DNA of 64,000 nt from Microbacterium sp. cf046 (GTDB lineage: Bacteria > Actinomycetota > Actinomycetes > Actinomycetales > Microbacteriaceae). The stretch lies in the NCBI RefSeq assembly GCF_900114345.1, contig NZ_FOZJ01000003.1:434001-498000 (forward strand), given 5' to 3'. The notes under the pieces were generated by a model. It saw only the letters and a program-made list of their open reading frames with translations, was not told the DNA's origin and did no database searches. Below, in pieces: positions 32,779-41,127 of the stretch. The first letter of the stretch is position 1. Every line of letters begins with the position of its first letter. The translations under genes were made by a program, and so were the position numbers.

Positions 32779-33192
32779 ATGAACCTCGCCCTCAGCATCC
32801 TCCTCGCCGACGTCACGCCGGTGACCAACGCGGTGAACACGTCTCTGTTCAACATCTGGACCGGCGTCATCGGGCTCCTCTGGTACCTGCTGATCGCGCT
32901 CGCGATGTGGCTCGTCTTCGCGAAGGCGGGGTGGCCCGGCATCCTCGCCCTGATCCCGATCGTGAACATCGTGATCCTCGTGAAGATCGCCGGCTACTCG
33001 GGCTGGATGGCGCTGCTGTACCTGATCCCGATCGTGAACATCGTCTTCTCGATCATCGTCGCGATCAAGGTCGGCGCGACGTTCGGCAAGGGCGGAGCAT
33101 GGTCGTTCTTCCTGCTCTGGCTCATCGCGTTCGTCGGCTACCTCATGCTCGGCCTGGGCGACGCGAAGTACACCAAGCCGGTCAAGGCCTGA
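32779..33192 (+). CDS. DUF5684-like small membrane protein
   Basis: A 137-aa protein with about four hydrophobic helices. It includes the repeated phrase IPIVNIV in two adjacent segments (GWPGILALIPIVNIVILVKIAGYSG and LYLIPIVNIVFSIIVAIKVG), then FGKGGAWSFFLLWLIAFVGYLMLGLGDAKY. This internal duplication is typical of the DUF5684/signal-peptidase-I-associated small membrane proteins; that name is from memory. Function unknown. A 10-bp terminator hairpin follows. Confidence 0.75.
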   Translation: MNLALSILLADVTPVTNAVNTSLFNIWTGVIGLLWYLLIALAMWLVFAKAGWPGILALIPIVNIVILVKIAGYSGWMALLYLIPIVNIVFSIIVAIKVGATFGKGGAWSFFLLWLIAFVGYLMLGLGDAKYTKPVKA

Positions 33193-33208
33193 TCGGCGCA
33201 GAAATGCC

Positions 33209-33240
33209 GAACGGCCCGGGGCAGTCGCCTCGGGCCGTTC
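33209..33240. terminator. Bidirectional terminator hairpin
   Basis: A 10-bp perfect stem (GAACGGCCCG / CGGGCCGTTC) with a 12-nt loop lies in the 64-bp gap between the convergent membrane-protein and helicase genes and can serve both. Confidence 0.7.
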
Positions 33241-33256
33241 TGTCGGATGCTGTGAC

Positions 33257-34783
33257 TCAGCCGCGGGGAGCGCCGGAGCGCGTGCCGCTGTGCTGTGCGC
33301 GACGCGACCCGGTGGGACGAGCCGATCCGCCGGCGCGCGGCGTGTACGCGGCCTGCGAGGGCTGGCCGGTACCGGTCGAGTAGACCGGACGAGCAGTGCC
33401 CGCGCCGGAGGCGCTGCGGTCGCGGCCCTGCGCGGAGCCCGACGCGTTGCGCCCCTGGCTCTGCGGGTTCGAGCCCGCGTTTCCGCCGCGCCCGTTGCCC
33501 TGACCGCGCCCGCCGCCCTGACCGCCCCGGCCGTTGCCCTGACCGGACGACTTGGGCTTGGACGCGCGCTGCTGCTGCGGTGCCTGCACGGGTGCGGGCT
33601 TCACATACTCGGCGCGCTCGCCGACGAGCTCGGTGATCGGTGCGGACTCGGCCCCGACCTGCTCGAGCGGAGCGGTGATGCCCGCCTTGCGCAGGAGGTC
33701 GGCGACGTCACGCCGCTGCGAGGGGATGGTGACCGTGACCACGGTGCCGGCGGCGCCGGCCCGAGCCGTGCGGCCCGAGCGGTGCAGGTACGCCTTGTGC
33801 TCCATCGGGGGGTCGACATGCACGACGAGCTCTACCTCGTCGACGTGGACGCCGCGCGCGGCGACGTCGGTCGCCACCAGCACGCGCACTCCGCCCTTGG
33901 CGGGATCGGCGCTGAACGCGGCGAGGTTGCGCTCACGGGCCGCCTGCGAGAGGTTGCCGTGCAGGTCGACGGACGGGATGCCGGCCGCGGTGAGCACCTT
34001 CGCGAGCTTCTTGGCCTGGTGCTTGGTGCGCGTGAAGAGGATGCGGCGGCCGCGACCGGACGCGAGGTGCTTGACCAGGTCGGACTTGTTCTCGTCGCTG
34101 ACCATGAAGACGCGGTGGGTCATCTCGCCCTGCGGCACGCTCTGGTCGTCGATCTCGTGGCGCACCTCGTCGCGCAGGAACTTGCGGACCAGCCCGTCGA
34201 CGCCGCGGTCGAGTGTCGCGCTGAACAGCATCCGCTGACCGCCCTGCGGCGTGGCCGCGAGGATGCGCGTCACGCCGGGGAGGAAGCCGAGGTCGGCCAT
34301 GTGGTCGGCCTCGTCGAGGACCGTGATCTCCACGCGGTCGAGGCGCACGACCCCCTGCTTCATGAGGTCCTCGAGGCGGCCGGGGCAGGCCACGACGATG
34401 TCGACGCCGGAGCGCAGCGCCGTCTCCTGCGGCTTCTGGCTGACGCCGCCGAACACGGTCGTGACGGTGAGACCGGATGCCGCCGCGAGCGGCTGGATCG
34501 TCGCGGCGATCTGAGTCGCGAGCTCGCGGGTCGGTGCGAGCACCAGGCCACGGGGGCGACCGGTGGTGCGGCCCGAGGCGAACGCCCCGGACAGGCGCGC
34601 AACGAGGGGGAGTGCGAACGCGATGGTCTTTCCGCTGCCGGTGCGGCCGCGGCCGAGCACGTCGTGACCCGCGAGCGAGTCGGGCAGCGTGTCGCGCTGG
34701 ATGGGGAAGGCCTCGGTCTTGCCGTCGCGGGCGAGGACGTTGGCCAGCGGCGCGGGCACGCCGAGGTCAAGGAAGGTAGGCAT
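33257..34783 (-). CDS. DEAD-box ATP-dependent RNA helicase
   Basis: A 508-aa helicase. The core has a Q motif near FPIQRDTLPD, Walker A GRTGSGKT near residue 50, PTREL, VLDEADHM, LFSATLD, and in domain 2 TRTKHQAKKLAK, ATDVAARGVHV and HRSGRTARAG. The C-terminal 120 residues are low complexity, rich in Gly, Arg, Asn and Gln (GGQGGGRGQGNGRGG), an RGG-like RNA-binding tail typical of RhlE/CsdA-like helicases. Role: unwinding of structured RNA, ribosome assembly, cold adaptation. ATG 34783. The leader upstream is about 145 nt if the promoter near 34930 is used. Confidence 0.93.
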   Translation of the reverse strand: MPTFLDLGVPAPLANVLARDGKTEAFPIQRDTLPDSLAGHDVLGRGRTGSGKTIAFALPLVARLSGAFASGRTTGRPRGLVLAPTRELATQIAATIQPLAAASGLTVTTVFGGVSQKPQETALRSGVDIVVACPGRLEDLMKQGVVRLDRVEITVLDEADHMADLGFLPGVTRILAATPQGGQRMLFSATLDRGVDGLVRKFLRDEVRHEIDDQSVPQGEMTHRVFMVSDENKSDLVKHLASGRGRRILFTRTKHQAKKLAKVLTAAGIPSVDLHGNLSQAARERNLAAFSADPAKGGVRVLVATDVAARGVHVDEVELVVHVDPPMEHKAYLHRSGRTARAGAAGTVVTVTIPSQRRDVADLLRKAGITAPLEQVGAESAPITELVGERAEYVKPAPVQAPQQQRASKPKSSGQGNGRGGQGGGRGQGNGRGGNAGSNPQSQGRNASGSAQGRDRSASGAGTARPVYSTGTGQPSQAAYTPRAGGSARPTGSRRAQHSGTRSGAPRG

Positions 34784-35144
34784 AGGGATGCTTTCGGATG
34801 GCACGCCGCAAGATGGGCGTTGAGAGGGCGACGGCGCGGGTTCGCGCATCGGTTCGCCGTATGAAAAGAGCCGCGGCGAGAAGGCCGCGAAGCGTGACAA
34901 CGACGCTGGGCGGTGGGACCCGCCACGTCAAACGCTAGCACGTCAGGTTGGGCGTCGGCTGTGCGGCCCCAGCCTGGGTATCCGCCCGACACCTGGTGAG
35001 AGTGCTATCACATTCCCGAGCATGCATGCGCCACCCCGTAGTGTGGGCACAAGCGATCGGCACCCGCCTTTCTCTTTCGCCCGTCCCTTCCCCGTGGGAT
35101 GCCCCGATCAGGCAGGTGTCGCAATCACTACAGTCTCCGCACCC
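34784..35144. other. Divergent intergenic region, helicase/desaturase
   Basis: A 361-bp stretch without a gene. It holds the probable long 5' leader of the helicase (minus strand) and, near 34933-34938, a minus-strand TAGCGT hexamer flanked by two TGACGT copies. On the plus side TACAGT at 35129-35134 lies 10 nt before GTG 35145. The upstream ATG at 35022 is in frame with the desaturase but would add a non-conserved 41-residue extension. No riboswitch fold was recognised. Confidence 0.5.
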
Positions 35145-36242
35145 GTGTCCACCCTCGGTGCCGTACGCCAGACGTATGCGCGCAAGGACAGCTTCCCGCC
35201 GATCACGCAGGCGTACACGAATCTGTCGCAGGTCATCCGCGAGACCGGCCTCCTGGAGCGGGCGCGCTGGTTCTACGCCCTCGTCGCCACCGCGATCGTC
35301 ATCGGCTTCGGCGGAGCGATCACCGGATTCATCCTGTTGGGTGACAGCTGGTTCCAGCTCCTGATCGCCGCCGCCCTCGGCATCCTGTTCACGCAGGTCG
35401 CCTTCCTCTCGCACGAGGCCGCGCACCGCACCATCTTCGCGTCAGGCAAGATGAACGACCGCGTCGCGCTGATCATCGGCAACGGCATCGTCGGCATGAG
35501 CCGCGACTGGTGGAGCTCGAAGCACACGCGCCACCACGCCAACCCGAACCGCGTCGGCAAGGACCCCGACATCGAGGTCGACACCATCCGGTTCCTCGAG
35601 ACCGATGCCGCCCAGGTCAGTGGACCGATGGGCTTCATCACGCGTCGTCAGGGCTGGCTCTTCTTTCCGCTGCTGACCCTCGAAGGCCTGAACCTCCACT
35701 ACATCGGCCTGCGCCACCTGCTCGATTTCCGTCAGCCGATCAAGGGCCGCTGGCTCGAACTGGGCCTGATCGCGCTGCGCTTCGCCCTCCTGCTCACCCC
35801 GATCTTCCTGTTCCTCCCGCTGGGCATGGCCTTCGCCTTCCTCGGTGTGCAGATGGCCGTCTTCGGCATCTACATGGGTGCGGCGTTCGCGCCCAACCAC
35901 AAGGGCATGCCGATCATCGACCCCGACGCGAAACTCGACTTCTTCACCAAGCAGGTCCGCACGTCGCGCAACGTCTCCGGCGGATGGTGGGCCACCTGGC
36001 TCATGGGCGGGCTCAACTACCAGATCGAGCACCACCTGTTCCCGAGCATGCCGCGTGTCCACCTCGCGCAGGCGCGCGAGATCGTCAAGGACTACTGCAA
36101 GACGCTCGACGTGCCCTACGCGGAGACCACGCTGCTCAAGTCCTACGGCATCGTCATCCGCTACCTCAACGAGGTCGGGCTCGCCGCGCGCGACCCGTTC
36201 GAGTGCGGCATCGTCTCGAAGTTCCGCACCAAGGGCATCTGA
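35145..36242 (+). CDS. Membrane fatty-acid desaturase
   Basis: A 365-aa di-iron desaturase (acyl-lipid or acyl-CoA type). The three histidine boxes are clear: HEAAH, HTRHH and QIEHHLFP, with further conserved NHKGMP and GGLNYQIEHH context. Two hydrophobic hairpins anchor it in the membrane. It introduces a double bond into membrane fatty acids, relevant to cold adaptation; a cold-associated DEAD-box helicase gene is divergent from it. The start is uncertain: GTG 35145 is chosen because the conserved sequence begins just after it (TYARKDSFPPITQAY), while an in-frame ATG lies at 35022. Confidence 0.9.
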   Translation: MSTLGAVRQTYARKDSFPPITQAYTNLSQVIRETGLLERARWFYALVATAIVIGFGGAITGFILLGDSWFQLLIAAALGILFTQVAFLSHEAAHRTIFASGKMNDRVALIIGNGIVGMSRDWWSSKHTRHHANPNRVGKDPDIEVDTIRFLETDAAQVSGPMGFITRRQGWLFFPLLTLEGLNLHYIGLRHLLDFRQPIKGRWLELGLIALRFALLLTPIFLFLPLGMAFAFLGVQMAVFGIYMGAAFAPNHKGMPIIDPDAKLDFFTKQVRTSRNVSGGWWATWLMGGLNYQIEHHLFPSMPRVHLAQAREIVKDYCKTLDVPYAETTLLKSYGIVIRYLNEVGLAARDPFECGIVSKFRTKGI

Positions 36243-36267
36243 CCACTCGCGCCCGAAGGCGCACCAC

Positions 36268-36299
36268 CGACGCCGATCGCAGCTACGCGATCGGCGTCG
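36268..36299. terminator. Terminator hairpin overlapping SDR gene end
   Basis: A 13-bp perfect stem (CGACGCCGATCGC and complement) with a 6-nt loop lies between the convergent desaturase and SDR genes. Its right arm forms the last codons of the SDR gene. Confidence 0.65.
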
Positions 36300-37122
36300 T
36301 CGTGTCTATCGCCTCGCGCAGGGGACGCCGCATCGGCCCCCAGTAGTGCGTCGGCGTCAGTCGGGTCAGGATGTCGACCAGGCGCGCCTCGCGTCCGACC
36401 ATCGTCCGCGTCTTGCGCCGCAGCGTCGCCTCGACGATCCGCTTCGCGGCATCGGCCGGCTCGGTGTGGTACATCTGCGCCTGCGCCGCCGCGGCCCGCT
36501 GGGCGACCGCGGGATCGATCGCGGCCGCGTAGCGCCCGTGCAGGATGATCCCGGTCTTCACTCCGGCGGGGTAGACCGCCCCGACCGTGACGCTCGATCG
36601 CTCGAGCTCGTGGCGGAGCGACTCCGTGAACCCGCGGACCGCGAACTTGCTCATCGCGTAGGGGATTCGGCCGGCCGGCGCCGCGAGCCCGTAGATGCTG
36701 ACGAGGTGGGTGATGTGCGCGGCACGTTCGCGCCGCATGGCCGGCAGGAGGGCCTGGGTGATGTTCACGGTGCCCCAGAGGTTGACGTCCATCAGCCAGC
36801 GCATCTCCTCCATCGTGACCTGGGAGATGTCCCCGAGCATCGACGATCCGGCGCAGGTGATCAGGGTCTGCACGTGCGGGTGGGCGGCCTCGATCTCGGA
36901 CGCGAGCTCGAAGACCGCGACGTCGTCGGTCAGGTCGACCGAGTGCGTCGTGTGACCGGCTCCGACGAGGTCGGCCGTGAGCGTCGCCAGTCCGTCCGCG
37001 TTGCGATCGATCAGCGCGAGTCGAGCCCCGCGGCGGGCGAGTTCGCGTGCGATCTCGGCGCCCATCCCGCTCGCCGCTCCGGTGATGACGCTCGTCTTCC
37101 CGCGCACATCGAGCCGCTGCAT
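36283..37122 (-). CDS. Short-chain dehydrogenase/reductase
   Basis: A 279-aa NAD(P)-dependent SDR. The cofactor motif is TGAASGMG near residue 14, followed by CAG in ITCAGSS and the catalytic Ser and YxxxK in VSIYGLAAPAGRIPYAMSKF near residues 140-160. The substrate-binding C-terminal region is longer than in FabG and ends in a basic segment, as in SDRs acting on lipids or retinoid-like substrates. The substrate is unknown. ATG 37122 begins the conserved MQRLDVRGKTSVITG. Convergent with the desaturase, divergent from the 204-aa gene at 37222. Confidence 0.9.
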   Translation of the reverse strand: MQRLDVRGKTSVITGAASGMGAEIARELARRGARLALIDRNADGLATLTADLVGAGHTTHSVDLTDDVAVFELASEIEAAHPHVQTLITCAGSSMLGDISQVTMEEMRWLMDVNLWGTVNITQALLPAMRRERAAHITHLVSIYGLAAPAGRIPYAMSKFAVRGFTESLRHELERSSVTVGAVYPAGVKTGIILHGRYAAAIDPAVAQRAAAAQAQMYHTEPADAAKRIVEATLRRKTRTMVGREARLVDILTRLTPTHYWGPMRRPLREAIDTTTPIA

Positions 37123-37221
37123 CCTGCCCACGTCGTTCCTCCGCACCGTCGCCGTCGTACGATTCTCGCCGACTCGCGGGCGGCCCGCGGACGGTAGCCT
37201 CGTAGCAGGGAAGGTAGGCGG

Positions 37222-37836
37222 ATGGGGAAGACCTCGGATGCCGTCGCCGAGGGTGTCTCGATCGCATCCGCGGCGGCGCGACTTGCCGTGCGCAACCACA
37301 TCCTGGTCGAGACGATCGCGCACGACGAGTCGTTCGACACGGCGGAGGTCACGCCCTTCGCGCAGGCGACCCTGATCGCGCTCGCCGAGGAGCAGGAGGA
37401 GGCTGCCGCGCTCGCTCGCAAGCAGCGCAAGCACGCCTGGGGGAAGTTCACCGACTCCGACGGAACACACGACTACCGCGACCGCGACATGCGCAACCTG
37501 CGCAAGCGCGAGCGGCAGTATCGCGGAGTCGCCAAGGAGCTGCGCAATCGGGCGGCCGACGCCGAGGCGGTCAGCGATCTCGTCGACCAGGCGCGGGATG
37601 CCGCGTGGGGCGATGTCGAAGCCAACCTGCAGCGACGGCTTCGCGTCGAGGGCATGCGAGCGGACGTGGACCCCGATTACGACACGATGCGCGGCGCGCG
37701 CATGCAGGCCCTGCGGCTCGTGGATCTGCCGAAGCTCTCCGCGCACCGGCGCAGGCTCGCCGAGGGCGAGGCGCTGCAGGCCGCCGAGCAGGACGAGCGC
37801 GCGGCCGAGTCGCGGACTGAAGCCGAGCCGATGTGA
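37222..37836 (+). CDS. Conserved hypothetical helical protein
   Basis: A 204-aa soluble, charged, mostly helical protein with no domain I recognise. A central stretch rich in Arg, Lys and Glu (RDRDMRNLRKRERQYRGVAKELRNR) and a C-terminal one (KLSAHRRRLAEGEALQAAEQDERAAE) could form coiled coils. It contains no Cys. GGGAAGG precedes the ATG, and a TAGCCT hexamer lies about 20 nt upstream. It is followed within 10 nt by the YjbR-like gene, so the two are probably co-transcribed. Function unknown. Confidence 0.75.
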   Translation: MGKTSDAVAEGVSIASAAARLAVRNHILVETIAHDESFDTAEVTPFAQATLIALAEEQEEAAALARKQRKHAWGKFTDSDGTHDYRDRDMRNLRKRERQYRGVAKELRNRAADAEAVSDLVDQARDAAWGDVEANLQRRLRVEGMRADVDPDYDTMRGARMQALRLVDLPKLSAHRRRLAEGEALQAAEQDERAAESRTEAEPM

Positions 37837-37846
37837 CCACGCGCGC

Positions 37847-38248
37847 ATGGAGCCCGAACCGCACCCGATGATGTTCCCTGCCGACCACCCGTTGGTCGAG
37901 CGAGTGCGGGCGCTGTGCATGCGGTACCCGGAGGCCGCCGAGGTGATCTCGCACGGCCGCTGCACCTTCAGGGCCGGCAAACGGCAGTTCGCCCTGGTCG
38001 GCGTCTACGACCAGGGTGCGATCGTGTTCATCCCCGATCCGCTCGAGCGCGACGCCCTCCTGGAGCGCGACGACGTCTTCGTGCCGCCGTACGAGGGCGC
38101 CTACGGGTGGCTTGCGATCAGCGTGGACTCCGCATCCGGCCCGTGGGATCTCGTCGAGGAGCTGCTCGACGCGTCGTATCGCCGTGTCGCGCTCGTTCGC
38201 CAGCTTCGCGCACTGGATGCCGATCCCGTCGTTCCGGTCGTCGAATGA
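37847..38248 (+). CDS. MmcQ/YjbR-family protein
   Basis: A 133-aa protein of the MmcQ/YjbR family (CyaY-like fold). Typical features are AEVISHGRCTFRAGKRQFALVG near the N-terminus, the acidic-aromatic PPYEGAYGWLAISVD and a final helix SYRRVALVRQLRALD. The family is described as DNA-binding-like from its fold, but the function is unproven. ATG 37847 follows the upstream stop by 10 nt. Confidence 0.85.
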   Translation: MEPEPHPMMFPADHPLVERVRALCMRYPEAAEVISHGRCTFRAGKRQFALVGVYDQGAIVFIPDPLERDALLERDDVFVPPYEGAYGWLAISVDSASGPWDLVEELLDASYRRVALVRQLRALDADPVVPVVE

Positions 38249-38279
38249 GCCTCGATTCGGCGCGAGCACCGGCGTGGGG

Positions 38280-38285
38280 TATTCT
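38280..38285 (+). promoter_or_regulatory. -10 box of tRNA-Arg
   Basis: TATTCT lies 30 nt before the first base of the tRNA, the best hexamer in the region; the -35 (TTCGGC) is weak. Confidence 0.4.
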
Positions 38286-38315
38286 GGACGCTGGTTTGCT
38301 CGCAGGAGCGACCAT

Positions 38316-38388
38316 GCGCCCGTAGCTCAATGGATAGAGCATCTGACTACGGATCAGAAGGTTGGGAGTTCGAGTCTCTTCGGGCGCA
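38316..38388 (+). tRNA. tRNA-Arg (anticodon ACG)
   Basis: A 73-nt cloverleaf read by hand. Acceptor arms GCGCCCG and CGGGCGC pair fully, discriminator A. The D arm GCTC/GAGC encloses AATGGATA. The anticodon stem TCTGA/TCAGA encloses CTACGGA with anticodon ACG at 38349-38351. The T loop is TTCGAGT. CCA is not encoded. The A34 is expected to be deaminated to inosine to read CGU, CGC and CGA. Confidence 0.95.
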
Positions 38389-38412
38389 CACTGTGTTGAG
38401 ACAGTGAATGGG

Positions 38413-38439
38413 AAAAGGGTCGGTTATCGGCCCTTTTTT
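38413..38439 (+). terminator. Rho-independent terminator after tRNA-Arg
   Basis: A 10-bp stem (AAAAGGGTCG / CGGCCCTTTT, one G-T pair) with a 5-nt loop ends in a T run. It is the clearest classical terminator in the window and lies 24 nt after the tRNA. Confidence 0.85.
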
Positions 38440-38586
38440 CGTTGCTGGGCTTCCTGGTTCGGGACAAGCTGCGTGGCGGTGATCCACATCCCGCCCACGC
38501 GTTGCGCGCGGATCCGGTCCCTGGGCGTCCCGTAGGGTTGCCGCGGAGGGGATGCTCGTGATCGCTGAACGTGGGGCTGTCCGACG

Positions 38587-39189
38587 TTGAGCGTCGCAGT
38601 CATCGCTGCCATCACCGCGCTCATCGCCGGGGGGATCACGGTGGGGCTGATCGCGATCCTTCATCGCCTCGAGCCGGAGTACGACCCGTCATGGCGGATG
38701 ATCAGCGAGTACTCGCTCGGGCGATACGGGTGGGTCATGCGTCTCGCGTTCGTCACGATGACCATCGGCCTCGCGGCGACGTGCGTCGCCTTGTGGCAGT
38801 TCGGTGGCGCGTGGACGATCGGCCTGGCGACCGTCGCGCTGGGCGCGCTCGGCGCCGCGTTCCTCGACGCCGACCCGATCATGACTACCCGCGCGGACGC
38901 CACGCCGGTGGGCAGGGCGCACACGGTGATGGGTGGCGCGTTGCTCGCCGGCTTTCCCCCCGCCGCGCTGTTGGCGGGGATCGGGGTGGCGCCCGTACTC
39001 GGCTGGACACTGGCGATCGCATCCGTCGTCCCGTTCGCCGGTCTGGTGTGGTTCCTCATGGCCCTCCGTCCTGCTCACGGGCACGGCGGCTCGCCTGAGA
39101 TCCGGATCGGATGGCCGGACAGGTTCTGCCTCCTCGCCTACTTGGCCTGGGTGGTGCTCGCCGCTGTCGGCGTGCTGTCCGCGATGTGA
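38587..39189 (+). CDS. DUF998 membrane protein
   Basis: A 200-aa protein with six hydrophobic segments. It has the DUF998 signature SWRMISEYSLGRYGWVMRLAF after the first helix, then helices including CVALWQFGGAWTIGLATVALGALGAAF and LLAYLAWVVLAAVGVL. TTG 38587 is the best start because it includes the first transmembrane helix; there is no convincing ribosome-binding site. Function unknown. Confidence 0.75.
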   Translation: MSVAVIAAITALIAGGITVGLIAILHRLEPEYDPSWRMISEYSLGRYGWVMRLAFVTMTIGLAATCVALWQFGGAWTIGLATVALGALGAAFLDADPIMTTRADATPVGRAHTVMGGALLAGFPPAALLAGIGVAPVLGWTLAIASVVPFAGLVWFLMALRPAHGHGGSPEIRIGWPDRFCLLAYLAWVVLAAVGVLSAM

Positions 39190-39303
39190 CGGGCCAGCAT
39201 CGGCCACGCAGTCGGCGCTTTGCGGCTCTACCCGTGAACGGCACGGCGCGATATCGGCCTGATACCGATCCTCAGTAGAACGATTCCAGAATTGGAGCCG
39301 ACG

Positions 39304-40605
39304 ATGAGTGGTCAATGCGATATCCGCGCGACTTGGCGAGGTGCCGGCGCTCGGTTGGCCCCTGTCGGCGTTTGGCTCGTCCTGGTCGGAGCGAACACCG
39401 GCTGTCTGCCCACGGCTTCCCCCGGTGAAGATCGGCCGTCCGACTCGGACCCCACACGTGGCCCAGGTCCGACGTACGTCGCGGGCGGAGGCTGGGTCGC
39501 GTACAACACGTATGGGCCGGAAGAGGAGATCTACTTCGTCATCGCAGGTTCCGCTCCGCACCTGGTTCTCGAAGCCGACGGAGCGTCCCACGGTCAGGTG
39601 TGCCCCGCGTTCTCTCTCGACGGCGCCCGTCTCGCTTCCGGCGAAGGCGGCTACGGGCAGCAATTGCCGCAGGATGGGGCTCTGGTGATCTCCGAACTCA
39701 CGGCGGACGGTGAGGTCTCGACCTCCGAGGTGATCCCGCTCGACGGGTTGCGTCAGCAGCCATGCCCGATCTGGTCGCCCGACGGCCGGTGGGTTGCGTT
39801 CGGTGTCGGATCGGGCGCGAGTTCGCACACATGGGCCTACCCAGCCGCCCTCGAGGTCTGGGCATTCAGCGCTGAGACGAGAGAGGTCCGCCGTTTGCGA
39901 GGGCTGTCGGCGACCGACATCGAATGGTCGGCCGACAGCTCCCAGCTGTACATGGCAGCCAGGAACGGGATCGAGGTCTACTCGATCGCCGACGATGAGA
40001 CCCGCACGCTGGACGACAGCTGGGGGGCCGTTGCCCTCAGCGCGTCGCCGGACGGCGGCTCGCTCGCCGTGGAGCGACGAATCGATGGGCGCGTCGGACT
40101 GACCGACCACTTCGAGCTGCTGCTGATGGACGCCGACGGCACAGACCGGCGCGTTCTCGTCGAGGATTACGCGCACAATCGTGGGATCGGTCCGGTGTGG
40201 TCACCGGACGGGAGGCGGATCGTCTTCCAAGGTGGCGGAGGCGCTCCGCTGGTCTTCAGTTATGGCGAAACCTTCACCGACGGCGAGAAGGACGAGGCCA
40301 TCATCGTGACGGTGGGCGACGATGATCCGCTGGGACCGGCCGGAACGCAGACGGTGCTCGCCCCAATCGAGACCAAGGAAGGTGGAGGGACCCGACACTG
40401 GCTCCCCGCCACCGTCAGCTGGTCGCCGGACAGCGCTGCCCTGCGCTTCGTCGGCTGGGAGCTGTCGGAAGCCGGTGGTCCGGCCAGCTCCGCATTGCTC
40501 ACTGTGCCCGTCGACGGCACGGCAGCCAGCATTCTGTGGGAGGGCCCTGCCGCCGGCCCGGCCACCAGCATCCCGCAGAATGACTTCCAAAGCTGGAGTC
40601 GATGA
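39304..40605 (+). CDS. Beta-propeller (TolB/PD40-like) exported protein
   Basis: A 433-aa protein. A hydrophobic N-terminal segment (APVGVWLVLVGANTGC) ends in Cys, suggesting a lipoprotein, though the lipobox is not ideal. The mature part has repeated TolB-like blades: CPIWSPDGRWVAFGVGSG, DIEWSADSSQLYMAA, ALSASPDGGSLAVERR, GPVWSPDGRRIVFQGG and VSWSPDSAALRFVGW. Such propellers usually bind proteins or sense cell-wall fragments; no specific function can be assigned. ATG 39304 has GGAG seven nt upstream. It stands alone between the DUF998 gene and a long intergenic region. Confidence 0.8.
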   Translation: MSGQCDIRATWRGAGARLAPVGVWLVLVGANTGCLPTASPGEDRPSDSDPTRGPGPTYVAGGGWVAYNTYGPEEEIYFVIAGSAPHLVLEADGASHGQVCPAFSLDGARLASGEGGYGQQLPQDGALVISELTADGEVSTSEVIPLDGLRQQPCPIWSPDGRWVAFGVGSGASSHTWAYPAALEVWAFSAETREVRRLRGLSATDIEWSADSSQLYMAARNGIEVYSIADDETRTLDDSWGAVALSASPDGGSLAVERRIDGRVGLTDHFELLLMDADGTDRRVLVEDYAHNRGIGPVWSPDGRRIVFQGGGGAPLVFSYGETFTDGEKDEAIIVTVGDDDPLGPAGTQTVLAPIETKEGGGTRHWLPATVSWSPDSAALRFVGWELSEAGGPASSALLTVPVDGTAASILWEGPAAGPATSIPQNDFQSWSR

Positions 40606-41127
40606 ACTCGCGTCTGCGTGGGTCCACGCTCACTGTCGGGCTGACGGCGGCCGAAACGTCGAGCGGTGCAGGATGGACACGATCATCAATCGCGGTCTCG
40701 AGCTCACCGTCGTGAACGCCGCGGGCAGCGCGCGGTGAAGCCCGTACTCCCGTAAAACCGACACGGGTTTGATGCGCCGAACTCTCGCGCGACGCGCTGG
40801 GGCATCGCCCGATGTGCTCGGTCGGGCGGAACCTCTCGCTAGGGCGACTGAACGGTCGTATAGTCAGCGATATCGAGCTCGATTCTCGCCAAGTGGAGCG
40901 GTGACCATGGTTGCGTCAATGTCGACAGCACCGTCTCGGACGAGCACGCGCCTCTGGGCGCGCGCGGGGAAGTCAGTCGGTTCAATGGTCGCCGGGCCAC
41001 ACGCCATGACGGCGCCTGAATGGGTTCCCCTCGACGTTCGATCATGCCGGTCGCGCACTGCCCCGCAAGGCGGCCACCGCGGATCCTACGCACCATTCGG
41101 GCACTTCGCCGTCGGGGAGGGCTAGTC
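40606..41127. other. Long intergenic leader before Dcu operon
   Basis: A 522-bp stretch without a convincing gene. A weak hairpin (AAACC/GGGTTT) near 40753-40769 could end the propeller transcript. TATAGT at 40859-40864 is a plausible -10 box. Immediately after it, ATCGAGCTCGAT (40872-40883) is a perfect 12-bp palindrome, well placed as an operator. A transcript from there would carry a leader of about 250 nt. A 118-codon open frame at 40769-41125 lacks conserved features. Confidence 0.45.
40859..40883 (+). promoter_or_regulatory. Promoter with palindromic operator candidate
   Basis: -10 hexamer TATAGT (40859-40864) followed by the 12-bp perfect palindrome ATCGAGCTCGAT (40872-40883) near the expected transcription start of the Dcu-M20-APC operon. 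Confidence 0.45.

Noticed and set aside
34995..35010. CIRCE-like half-site GAGTGCTA before the desaturase
   Set aside because: The inverted half TAGCACTC at the required 9-nt spacing is absent, so HrcA control is not supported.
40769..41125. A 118-codon frame in the long intergenic region
   Set aside because: No ribosome-binding site, no conserved pattern, Arg/Ser-rich shadow-like composition, and it overlaps the likely promoter and palindrome.
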